From JAAYCI01 sp964370295 (GTDB taxonomy: Bacteria; Bacillota; Clostridia; Oscillospirales; Ruminococcaceae), in contig CAYJIR010000046.1 in the NCBI GenBank assembly GCA_964370295.1, forward strand, positions 1 to 12,848: a DNA stretch of 12,848 nt, read 5' to 3'. This document shows, one piece after another, positions 1 through 6,554 of this stretch. Every line of letters starts with the position of its first letter. Within the stretch, counting starts at the first letter, position 1. Under the pieces are notes generated by a model. It saw only the letters and a list, made by a program, of their open reading frames with translations. It was not told the DNA's origin and ran no database searches. The position numbers and the translations under genes were made by a program.

Positions 1-57
1 GCCCCACCGCAAAATGCGGTGGCCATAAAAGTGCTCAGAAAAGTACTTTTATGGGGC
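1..57. repeat. 57-nt two-hairpin repeat, copy 1
   Basis: The first 57 bases recur at 12753-12809 in the same orientation and with the same length. They fold as two adjacent hairpins closed by a 3-bp outer stem (GCC 1-3 with GGC 55-57). Hairpin 1 pairs CCACCGCA (4-11) with TGCGGTGG (15-22) around a 3-nt loop. Hairpin 2 pairs 23-34 with 43-54 (12 bp including one G-T pair) around an 8-nt loop. The window begins exactly at the first repeat base, so the element may extend upstream. It could be a mobile intergenic repeat, a structured RNA leader or a binding site; the sequence does not decide between these. Confidence 0.8.
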
Positions 58-73
58 ATACCTTGATGCTTTC

Positions 74-156
74 CACTGTGTTTTCGCCCCTAAAATGAAA
101 AGGCGAAAACGAAAGTGCATGGTTTTTGTGTGAAAAACAGAAAAACCTTCCACTTT
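74..156. other. Two further hairpins in the leader
   Basis: GTTTTCGCC (80-88) pairs perfectly with GGCGAAAAC (102-110), and CACT (74-77) with AGTG (114-117) can extend this stem. A second hairpin pairs GGTTTTT (121-127) with AAAAACC (141-147), extendable by AAAGTG (112-117) with CACTTT (151-156). Both extensions use bases 114-117, so the two extended folds are mutually exclusive. This segment lies between the 57-nt repeat and its AT-rich tail, and is absent from the second copy near the end of the window. An alternative-structure role is possible but is only inferred. Confidence 0.5.
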
Positions 157-181
157 TCCAAACAAAAAATTCCATTTTATA

Positions 182-219
182 ATATGTATATGTCTTTTTT
201 GTTTGTTAAGTGGGCATTA
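182..219. repeat. AT-rich repeat tail, copy 1
   Basis: This stretch matches 12810-12848: 12 identical bases, a small indel, 13 identical bases (TTTTTTGTTTGTT), then a shared TG and GCATTA with a few substitutions between. In the second copy it directly follows the 57-nt element. Here the two parts are separated by about 124 bases that hold the two extra hairpins. It lies about 60 bases before the lipoprotein start. Confidence 0.65.
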
Positions 220-232
220 AGTAGAGTATGGT
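203..232 (+). promoter_or_regulatory. Possible promoter of lipoprotein gene
   Basis: TTGTTA (203-208) and TATGGT (227-232) are 18 bp apart, each with four of six matches to the sigma-A consensus. They lie about 50 bp before the lipoprotein start. The -35-like part is inside the repeated tail, so the repeat may carry promoter sequence. Match quality is modest. Confidence 0.3.
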
Positions 233-279
233 AAGGGGTTGCTATTGTTATTTTTATTTACGAAAAAGAGGGTAGAACT

Positions 280-1518
280 ATGATGAAAAAAATAAGTATA
301 AAAATCATGCTTCTTGCTGTTGTAATGGCTTTATCGTCGTGCGCACAAAATGCAGAAAACAGCCTTGATACTAACGCACATCAAGAAGACGCAACCAGTG
401 GTGTACAAAGCCTTGTCAGTTCATCAAAACCCCAAAGCAACGAGCACAGTGACATAAGTAATGGCCAGCCAACATCAGCGGGAGAATCGGCTACGTATGA
501 TAATAGGGGCGTTGTTGAATTAAAGCTTACCGATGCTTCTATGGTTCTCAATGTTTCAGACATGGATTTCTTAGAGCATGATGGTAAAATAGTAATGGTG
601 GCAAATTTGTCCGGAAATCATGCAGGCACATGGATAGAGCTTTTCGACGCAGCGAGCGGTGATAGCTTGTACCATGCGCACTATGAAGAAACATACACAA
701 GTGAAACACTGCAAATGGCAAGCCGTCCGGAGGGAACTGTTGCCTTGATTGTAGGCGACCAACAAATGTACTTGAATGTACATGAGCCAACCATAGAATA
801 TTTATCAACCCCATCGAGGTCTATTAACGACTCAAACGATTACGAGATAATCTCTTGGACAAGCTCGATGTATCCATGGGAAGTGGGTGGGTGGCATTTT
901 ACCTCTACCAGCGAGGGAATCACCGCGTCCCCGCATGTAGCAGTGGATGCTTTTCCATTCACTATTTCTGCCGAAGAAATACGAAATCACGATGAATTAC
1001 CCATCATGAACTTCGAGGCACCTGTTCGTTTCGATAATTTACGACTGATGAATGACGGTACCGTTTTGGTGGCAAATATTGTTTCGGCAAGTGGGCAATT
1101 GGGCAGTGTGGGTGTGTTTGCAATCAATATATATACAGGTGAACAACATTGGTTTACGGATATGTTTGAAGTGATGGGAGGCGAACTTGACTACATCAAT
1201 GATTATGAACTAGGGGTCATTGGAATGGAAAACTTACATAGGGTTAGCCTAGTAACAGGGGAACACGAAATAAGTGATTTGCCCGAAGCAGAATATCGGC
1301 CATATGCATCGTATGACTATGAAAGCTTTGTCTATCTATTGCCGGGCGAAAATGAAAACATCGTGCATTTAGGCAACCCAAACAACCCACTGTATGTAAA
1401 CCATTCAGAGGATTTATATCCGATTGACATGACAGAAAACTATGTATTTATGATAGATTTTCTAAAAGGCGCAAGAACAATACGGATTGCCCCATGGCGA
1501 GACAACCTTGCCAGCTGA
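280..1518 (+). CDS. Putative lipoprotein, unknown function, possible beta-propeller
   Basis: This encodes a 412-residue protein that begins with a basic n-region and hydrophobic core, ending in lipobox L-S-S-C with the lipidated cysteine at 21. It is therefore expected to be anchored on the outer face of the cytoplasmic membrane. Residues 22-75 form a Ser/Asn/Gln-rich linker, and the globular part follows to the C-terminus. Three segments resemble the turns of PQQ- or WD-type propeller blades: FDAASGDSLY (122-131), INIYTGEQHW (282-291) and VSLVTGEHEI (322-331). The last two are 40 residues apart, about one blade. GAGGG (268-272) lies 7 nt before the ATG at 280; an ATG one codon later would also fit. 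I do not recognise a specific family, and the propeller assignment is an inference from weak motifs. It stands alone between a structured leader and a terminator. No substrate or partner is evident. Confidence 0.85.
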   Translation: MMKKISIKIMLLAVVMALSSCAQNAENSLDTNAHQEDATSGVQSLVSSSKPQSNEHSDISNGQPTSAGESATYDNRGVVELKLTDASMVLNVSDMDFLEHDGKIVMVANLSGNHAGTWIELFDAASGDSLYHAHYEETYTSETLQMASRPEGTVALIVGDQQMYLNVHEPTIEYLSTPSRSINDSNDYEIISWTSSMYPWEVGGWHFTSTSEGITASPHVAVDAFPFTISAEEIRNHDELPIMNFEAPVRFDNLRLMNDGTVLVANIVSASGQLGSVGVFAINIYTGEQHWFTDMFEVMGGELDYINDYELGVIGMENLHRVSLVTGEHEISDLPEAEYRPYASYDYESFVYLLPGENENIVHLGNPNNPLYVNHSEDLYPIDMTENYVFMIDFLKGARTIRIAPWRDNLAS

Positions 1519-1765
1519 GGTGAATATATTTATAAATCACCTTAACTATCTGTGGCAGTGTTTCTATTGAAAAAGCTGTTTTTGCAAGTAAATCTTTTTC
1601 TGAGATTCCAAATCCTGCAAAAAACGTCTCAAAATTTATCCATTCTTTTGCCTGCGGAGAATAAGCCAAATTCGGGGTTCCCAATTGATGCCCACACAGC
1701 AGTGTGACGCTGCAGCCAATGAGGCACCGAGTAAACCTTTTACTTCCACCATTTAAAGACCACGT
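1448..1765 (-). other. Startless open frame, possible gene remnant or dispersed repeat
   Basis: On the minus strand a frame stays open from just after a TAA (complement of 1766-1768) down to about 1448, roughly 105 codons. The longest part with a usable start (TTG at 1684) gives 78 residues. The translation has ordinary composition, for example the stretch NFETFFAGFGISEKDLLAKT. It has no ATG in a plausible place and no ribosome binding site, and it overlaps the 3' end of the lipoprotein gene by about 70 bases. A gene remnant, a dispersed repeat with a spurious frame, or chance are all possible. Confidence 0.2.
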
Positions 1766-1802
1766 TTAACCCTACAATATGGCGTTTTAAACGTGGTCTT
1801 TT
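1755..1802 (+). terminator. Strong intrinsic terminator
   Basis: A perfect 15-bp inverted repeat pairs 1755-1769 (AAAGACCACGTTTAA) with 1787-1801 (TTAAACGTGGTCTTT), with a 17-nt loop. A T-rich run (TTTTCTTGTT) follows on the + strand. It lies about 235 bases past the lipoprotein stop and is the only strong + strand terminator there, so it probably ends that transcript. Confidence 0.8.
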
Positions 1803-1961
1803 CTTGTTATACCCTTTTCTTTACCCTTATGTGTTTTTTATATGGTTTTATGTATCCACATAAAATAGTTCCCAAAAGAAAAGGCGCAAAAGCGGATGAA
1901 TGGAGTGCGGTGCGGCGGCAGAATTGATACATAACCGCAGTGTTCTTGCAAAATGAATCAA

Positions 1962-1986
1962 CCCCCGCATAACAGCTATGCAGGGG
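1962..1986 (-). terminator. Possible terminator of the GGDEF-EAL gene
   Basis: CCCCCGCATA (1962-1971) pairs with TATGCAGGGG (1977-1986) over 10 bp with one mismatch that becomes a U-G pair in minus-strand RNA, around a 5-nt loop. It lies about 90 bases beyond the stop of the minus-strand gene. The following minus-strand sequence has only a broken T run (GTTGATTCATTTTG), so it may act as a 3' stem rather than a strong intrinsic terminator. Confidence 0.45.
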
Positions 1987-2074
1987 TGTGGAAAAACCAC
2001 GAACGCTTTATGTCACCAAAACATGAGGCTCATGATGTGTTTTAGCCGACAGTATACAATTGCAACATGGGGCA

Positions 2075-4006
2075 CTAGCTTAGAAAGGCGACAAAATCGC
2101 GATAGGGCAAGGGTTTCGAAAATACATAGCCTTGGATATAGTCACAGTCACATTTGATGAGAAAATCAAGGGTATCCTTGTCCTCAACGCCCTCCATCAC
2201 TACTTCAATGTCCTTGTCCATCGCACTGACTGTCAGCAGGAGCTTGTAGAAGAAATCCCGCCGGTTTTCGTTGGCGGTGGACGCAACCACCAAGCTTCGA
2301 TCAAATTTAATAAAGTGGATGGGCAGAGAGAAGAAGGTGCTAAAGTTCGAATATTCCACACCAAAGTCATCAAGCTCAAGCACAAAGCCACGGGCAATAA
2401 ATTCATACATAATGGCGCGGGTGCTTTCAAGTTCGGTGGCAAAGGTTCGCTCGGTTAGCTCAATCTTGATGCGTTGGGGCGATAGATTGTATTGCTGAAC
2501 AATAGAGTAGACTTGATCTGCCGCACCTTGCTTCATAAACCACACATAGGGGCAGTTAACCGAAATAGATTGCACCGGCAGGTCAGGGCCAAATTGTTCA
2601 ATCAGGCGTGCATAATCGGCACATACCAAGTGGAACATGGTTTTTGTGATGCGAAGGATAAGCCCCGTGTCCTCGGCAATCGGGATAAACTCGCTGGGTG
2701 AAATGAACTCCCCTTGGGATGGTTTAAAGCGTATGAGTGCTTCGGCCATCGTGAATTTTGATTTTTTTATAGAATAAATGGGCTGATAGTATGCCTCAAA
2801 ACCATCTGTATCCAAGGCGTGCTTCATGCGCTCAATGATGTAATTGCGTCGTTTCATGTGCTCGCATACAGTGCTGTCATAGAAGTAGCTTGTATTGCCA
2901 ATGCCTTTTTTGATGATGGAAATTGAGTAGTCCATGGCGGAAATAAGATCCTCCGCCTTAACACCAAATTGCGGGAAATCAACCCTTGCATAAACAATGT
3001 CAAGAACGATGCTGGTGTCCCCCACATGAAAAGGCTCTTGCAAACCTTGGTAAATTGTTTCGATGAGCTGTTGTGACGATGCGTCAAATTCTGGGATGAG
3101 GACAGCAAATTCGTCGCCGGAATAGCGAAAAAGTTGCGGATAGGGCAACTTAGATCTAAGTCGAAGCGCTATTTCCTCAAGTAGCGCATCGCCAAATTTC
3201 AATCCGTTGCGCTCGTTGATGCCCTTGAAATTGCGGATGCTAAACACAAAGAGGGTGTAAGGCTTTTGGTGACGACACAGTTTGGTCATTTGGTTGGTTA
3301 GGGTGGTGCGGTGATAGAGCTCAGTCAATCCATCCGTGCTCTGGAACACATTTTGCACATAAAATTGTATAATAAGCACGCCCGTCACGCTCGCAATGCC
3401 CGACAACTGAAGCGGTGGATACAAAAGTTGCGTACAAAAAATTATGCTGGCAATGAATAGATTGAGACAAATGATGAGCAGATTGTTTCGTTGGGGTGTT
3501 TTGAAGTTCTTAATGGCAAATCCAACGACCATGAGGGCATAGAGCAGCGCAATGACATAAGTGATGCGAAACAGTTCACCACGCACATAGCCTTCGGTGG
3601 GCGAGATGGTAAAGACCAGCCGATGCAAGCCATTTGTGAGGATAAAGACACAGTATACGGCATAGGGAATCCACGCCCACAGGTGATCCTTGAATATAGA
3701 AATTTTGTGTGTTTTGTGATAGGTTAGGGTGATGCCATAGAACAGGGCGATGGGTGCTGCAATGGGCGAGGTAAGAAAATATAGATACTTCAGCAAATCT
3801 ACAAGCCAAATAGGATAATCCATAAAAAAATCGGCGGTAATAAGCGAGCCGATTGTGACAAGAATAGATACAAGCGTAGCAAGTTGCATCCACTGAAGCG
3901 CTGCATAGCGGGTCGTACCCTTATTTTTATCAAGAGCAAATGCAATCGTAGCAAGGCAAATAATGATAAGAGAGGCATATTCTGCGGCCAAATTGTAATA
4001 TGCCAT
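2075..4006 (-). CDS. Seven-TM degenerate GGDEF / intact EAL c-di-GMP phosphodiesterase
   Basis: This 643-residue membrane protein most likely hydrolyses cyclic di-GMP to pGpG. About seven hydrophobic helices fill residues 8-217 and resemble a 7TM sensor input. The GGDEF domain (about 222-375) has SGDEF at 296-300. The metal-binding DxD before FKxIN is replaced (FSIRNFKGIN), and no RxxD inhibitory site is visible, so cyclase activity is unlikely. The EAL domain (about 385-643) keeps E422 of EAL, N484, E516, D546-D547, K567, E605 and Q625 at spacings matching active phosphodiesterases such as RocR. By analogy with known GGDEF-EAL proteins, the degenerate GGDEF may bind GTP and activate the EAL domain; this is an inference. 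GAGGTG (complement of 4013-4018) lies 6 nt before the ATG at 4006. The gene is monocistronic and transcribed away from its upstream neighbour. Confidence 0.95.
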   Translation of the reverse strand: MAYYNLAAEYASLIIICLATIAFALDKNKGTTRYAALQWMQLATLVSILVTIGSLITADFFMDYPIWLVDLLKYLYFLTSPIAAPIALFYGITLTYHKTHKISIFKDHLWAWIPYAVYCVFILTNGLHRLVFTISPTEGYVRGELFRITYVIALLYALMVVGFAIKNFKTPQRNNLLIICLNLFIASIIFCTQLLYPPLQLSGIASVTGVLIIQFYVQNVFQSTDGLTELYHRTTLTNQMTKLCRHQKPYTLFVFSIRNFKGINERNGLKFGDALLEEIALRLRSKLPYPQLFRYSGDEFAVLIPEFDASSQQLIETIYQGLQEPFHVGDTSIVLDIVYARVDFPQFGVKAEDLISAMDYSISIIKKGIGNTSYFYDSTVCEHMKRRNYIIERMKHALDTDGFEAYYQPIYSIKKSKFTMAEALIRFKPSQGEFISPSEFIPIAEDTGLILRITKTMFHLVCADYARLIEQFGPDLPVQSISVNCPYVWFMKQGAADQVYSIVQQYNLSPQRIKIELTERTFATELESTRAIMYEFIARGFVLELDDFGVEYSNFSTFFSLPIHFIKFDRSLVVASTANENRRDFFYKLLLTVSAMDKDIEVVMEGVEDKDTLDFLIKCDCDYIQGYVFSKPLPYRDFVAFLS

Positions 4007-4051
4007 GTTTCACACCTCACATCGTCCAAACATAATAATATCTTTCCTTTC

Positions 4052-4080
4052 ATTATACACCTCTTATAACAAAATGTCTA
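4052..4080 (-). promoter_or_regulatory. Near-consensus sigma-A promoter of GGDEF-EAL gene
   Basis: On the minus strand TAGACA (complement of 4075-4080, five of six) and a perfect TATAAT (complement of 4052-4057) are separated by exactly 17 bp. Transcription would start near 4045, giving a leader of about 40 nt that includes the GAGGTG site. It is the best promoter match in the window. Confidence 0.75.
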
Positions 4081-4172
4081 TTTAATTCCAGCAACATCAA
4101 AAAAGACACAACGATCAGATATGGTAAGCCCTTGCTGTTGTGTTTTATCTATTCGGGTAGACACTATCTAGA

Positions 4173-4451
4173 GTGGCCTTTACACAAGTGATAGAATATA
4201 AGGAAATGCTTGTTCTGCACACCATTTCTAAATTTGGGGCGGCGGATGCCAACCACCTCAAAATCGTGTTCATGGATGACACCTAGATAGCGCAACGCTT
4301 GAAAGACAAAATGCGGTGCCTGTTTCGTTTGGTAATACGTTTAACCAAGCAAAAGAAATTACACTTTTATGCGAGGGTCACACCCTATTTCACACCCAGA
4401 ACCAGGCGATTAAGCCCTTGTGTAACAAAAGAAACCTTTATTTTCCTTTAA
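4173..4451 (+). pseudogene. Possible broken winged-helix gene
   Basis: A + strand frame opens at GTG 4173 and reads 37 codons to a TAG at 4284-4286. It then stays open another 54 codons to a TAA at 4449-4451. The first part (EMLVLHTISKFGAADANHLK) followed by FMDD, then IAQRLKDKM after the TAG, and later RLTKQKKLHFYA resembles the helix-turn-helix and wing layout of small DNA-binding proteins such as the replication-relaxation family. That resemblance is judged by eye only. No good ribosome binding site precedes it. A minus-strand frame over the same bases is also open for about 58 codons, so neither strand is secure. Chance is a real alternative. Confidence 0.25.
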
Positions 4452-4455
4452 ATTA

Positions 4456-4464
4456 TGTTATAAT
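4456..4464 (+). promoter_or_regulatory. Extended -10 promoter upstream of MATE gene
   Basis: TGtTATAAT gives a TG-n extended -10 with a perfect TATAAT at 4459-4464. Upstream there is only a poor -35 (TTTATT, 16 bp away), which extended -10 promoters tolerate. It would leave a long leader of about 210 nt before the MATE coding region. Confidence 0.45.
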
Positions 4465-4667
4465 AATATAGATTGTTAATTTGCTCTTGCTAAAGATTTA
4501 GCATGCTGATGGAGCTGCCACGTCGGATGCAAAAAACCACAGAAAATTTCCGTTGCAAAGATAGATAATGCGCACATAAGCCTTTTATTCTCTTGGCTTT
4601 TGTGGTTCAAGCTTTGATGCACGGGACACATACTCCCCTGTATGCACCGAATCTATGAAGCGGAGAT

Positions 4668-4676
4668 GGAGAAGAG
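4668..4676 (+). promoter_or_regulatory. Ribosome binding site that decides the MATE start
   Basis: GGAGAAGAG precedes TTG 4682 by 5-10 nt. The in-frame ATG at 4655 lies before this site and has no Shine-Dalgarno sequence of its own. Translation from 4655 would make codons 3-7 (RRWRR) out of the purine-rich site itself, which favours TTG 4682. Confidence 0.5.
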
Positions 4677-4681
4677 CCAAC

Positions 4682-6448
4682 TTGGAAACAAATGTGTTTG
4701 AGAGAAACGGCCATCTTTTGGAAAAGAAGTTCAAAGAATATTTTATCCCCACCACTTTAAGTGGAATGTCCATGATGATAGCTGCCATTATAGACGGCAT
4801 CATTGTGGGTCAAACCATCGGCGCCAATGCCATGGCCGCTGTAAACGTGGCCTCGCCCATTATTCTATTGTTTCAGGCCTTGTTTGTTCTATTGGGGGCC
4901 GGTGGTGCCACCTTGGTGTCGGTTTCCAAAGGAGCACGCAACAAAGAAAATGCCAATGCGGCGTTTACTCTTAGTTTCTTTGGCATGTTGCTCGCCTCTG
5001 TGCTTTTGATGGTGGTGGGTATATTTTTTATTGATGAGTTAACCGGCCTTATTTGCAACGATGATACCCTGTTTACATTTACAAGAAACTATGTGCGTGT
5101 TCTTTTGCTTGGTTCTCCCTTTATGGTGCTCATTCCCGGTATGGTGTATTTAATTCGTGCCGATGGGCAACCAAAATATTCGGCCCAAATTTTGCTGGTG
5201 GCAAACGGTGTGAATTTAAGCATGGATTTGGTGTACATCCTGCTTTTGGGCATGAACATTGGCGGTGCGGCCTTGGCTACGATAACCGGCTATGCAGTGG
5301 GGGTTGTTTGGGTGGCGCGCTACTGGTTTTCCAAAAAACGCACCCTACATTTGGTTCCCATTCATAAAAGACATTTTGCACTGCTAAAAGATGTGTTTGG
5401 TTATGGTTTAACCGGCACCGTAAATACCTTGCTTTTGTCTTTTAAAATGCTGTTTGTCAACCGGGTTGTGCTTTTGGTGGGCGGTGCCAATGCCATGGCT
5501 GTCTATGCCGTTTGCAATTCAACGATTTCTTTTATTTCCATGTTTGTAACCGGCTCTTCCGACACAATGGTGCCTATTTTGGGCATGTTGTATGGCGAGC
5601 GCGACACACGCGGCATGCGCTTTGTGTTTCAGCGTGCTATGCGTGTGGTGATTGTGGGTTGCATTGCGTCCATCTTGTTGCTCGAAGTGTTTCCAAAGGC
5701 TATTTTAACCCTTTTCAATGTGGTAGACCCCGCGGCTGTCTCCATGGGCCTTGTGGGCCTTCGCATCTTTGCCATCAGCCTTTTGGGTGCCGGCGTTTCT
5801 TTCACCTTAATGTACTATTTGCAAACCCTTAAACACCGAAATATCGCAATTTTTATTTCATCTTTGCGCGGGCTTTTCCTCATTGTGCCGCTGGTCACCT
5901 TGCTTGCGATGAGCTTTGGCATTGTGGGTGTGTGGTGGGGTTTTGTGCTGGCCGAGGCCATCACCCTATTGCTTGCTTTTATCCTGTGTCACATCGTGTA
6001 TCATCGCAAGAAAAATCGCTATACAAGTTGGCTGCTTGAAGAGAAACCATCCGAGAATGAGGTGGTGTATGATGTGAGCATTAAGGGTAGTGCCAATGAT
6101 GCGGTGGCACTTTCAGAGGGGCTTATTTCATTTGGAAAAGAGCAAAATTTAACGGAAAGCCAGGCAAATTTGCTGGGTCTTTTGGCCGAGGATGCCGCTG
6201 TAAATATCATGGCCTATAACCAAACCCAAAAAGACATAGAGCTAGATATTCTCTGCCGCATCGATAAGGAAAACATCATTCTAAGCTTGCGAGACGATGG
6301 CGAAGCGTTGGATATGTTTTCAGTGCAGGAAGAAGATGCCTTTGCGCTGGACAACATCACAGTGATGAAGCGTGTGGCAAAAAAAGTGGAGTATGCGCAC
6401 ACCTTGGGGCTAAACACCACGGTGCTCACTTTAGAGAGGAATTCTTAA
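4682..6448 (+). CDS. MATE-family exporter with C-terminal HATPase_c-like domain
   Basis: This is a multidrug/toxin-extrusion type carrier, about 588 residues from the chosen TTG. Residues 15-440 contain about twelve hydrophobic helices in the usual two halves, with typical pieces such as IDGIIVGQTIGANAMAAVN near the first helix. MATE carriers use Na+ or H+ gradients to export cationic compounds. The C-terminal 130 residues are extra. They resemble the RsbW/SpoIIAB-type ATP-binding fold: an N-box-like segment LLAEDAAVNI (E503, N508), a G1-like RDDG (538-540 for DDG), and an end resembling the G2 region (LGLNTTVLTL) but lacking its glycines. Such a tail could bind a nucleotide or an anti-sigma/antagonist partner and gate transport or signal from it; that role is inferred. 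ATG 4655 and GTG 4694 are alternative starts. The LuxR gene follows after 106 bp with no clear terminator between, so co-transcription is possible. The gene looks more G/C-rich than the two downstream genes. Confidence 0.9.
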   Translation: METNVFERNGHLLEKKFKEYFIPTTLSGMSMMIAAIIDGIIVGQTIGANAMAAVNVASPIILLFQALFVLLGAGGATLVSVSKGARNKENANAAFTLSFFGMLLASVLLMVVGIFFIDELTGLICNDDTLFTFTRNYVRVLLLGSPFMVLIPGMVYLIRADGQPKYSAQILLVANGVNLSMDLVYILLLGMNIGGAALATITGYAVGVVWVARYWFSKKRTLHLVPIHKRHFALLKDVFGYGLTGTVNTLLLSFKMLFVNRVVLLVGGANAMAVYAVCNSTISFISMFVTGSSDTMVPILGMLYGERDTRGMRFVFQRAMRVVIVGCIASILLLEVFPKAILTLFNVVDPAAVSMGLVGLRIFAISLLGAGVSFTLMYYLQTLKHRNIAIFISSLRGLFLIVPLVTLLAMSFGIVGVWWGFVLAEAITLLLAFILCHIVYHRKKNRYTSWLLEEKPSENEVVYDVSIKGSANDAVALSEGLISFGKEQNLTESQANLLGLLAEDAAVNIMAYNQTQKDIELDILCRIDKENIILSLRDDGEALDMFSVQEEDAFALDNITVMKRVAKKVEYAHTLGLNTTVLTLERNS

Positions 6449-6554
6449 AGAATATTGCATGATCCAGGCATGATTCCTCCCTCTTTCCTCCTCGGCAGCT
6501 TTATTTGCACAACCAAGCGCTAAAAATGCAAAAACAAACACAAGGAGAACCCTA

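Larger units (their letters stand above)
1519..2074. other. 556-bp intergenic region, no convincing gene
   Basis: This separates the lipoprotein gene from the convergent GGDEF-EAL gene. It contains the strong terminator at 1755-1802, an AT-rich hairpin at 1846-1865 (TTTTATGT with ACATAAAA, loop ATCC) and a GC-rich hairpin at 1962-1986. A short inverted repeat (CATGAG, 1-nt centre, CTCATG, 2022-2034) lies about 40 bases beyond the stop of the minus-strand gene. A minus-strand open frame without a clear start covers its first part and is listed separately. Confidence 0.6.
4081..4681. other. Intergenic region with hairpins and possible gene remnant
   Basis: This region lies between two divergent genes. 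At 4103-4146 a 10-bp stem (one G-T pair) with a 24-nt loop is followed on the + strand by T residues. A broken open frame covers 4173-4451. From 4465 to 4681 there are short pairings only: TGCTAAA with TTTAGCA near 4488-4503, CCACA near 4536 with TGTGG near 4601, and AAGCC with GGCTT near 4580-4600. They do not match a riboswitch class I can name. Confidence 0.5.

Noticed and set aside
1688..1756. 22-codon + strand frame running into the terminator
   Set aside because: GGGG lies too far upstream for a good site, the frame is very short and the peptide resembles nothing known; termination is better explained as belonging to the lipoprotein transcript.
3884..4069. Small + strand frame over the GGDEF-EAL start and promoter
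   Set aside because: It is antisense to the signal-like start, ribosome binding site and promoter of a well-supported gene, with no ribosome binding site of its own.
4465..4654. Possible riboswitch or attenuator leader of the MATE gene
   Set aside because: Only short scattered pairings are visible, with no clear terminator with a T run and no match to a riboswitch class I can name.
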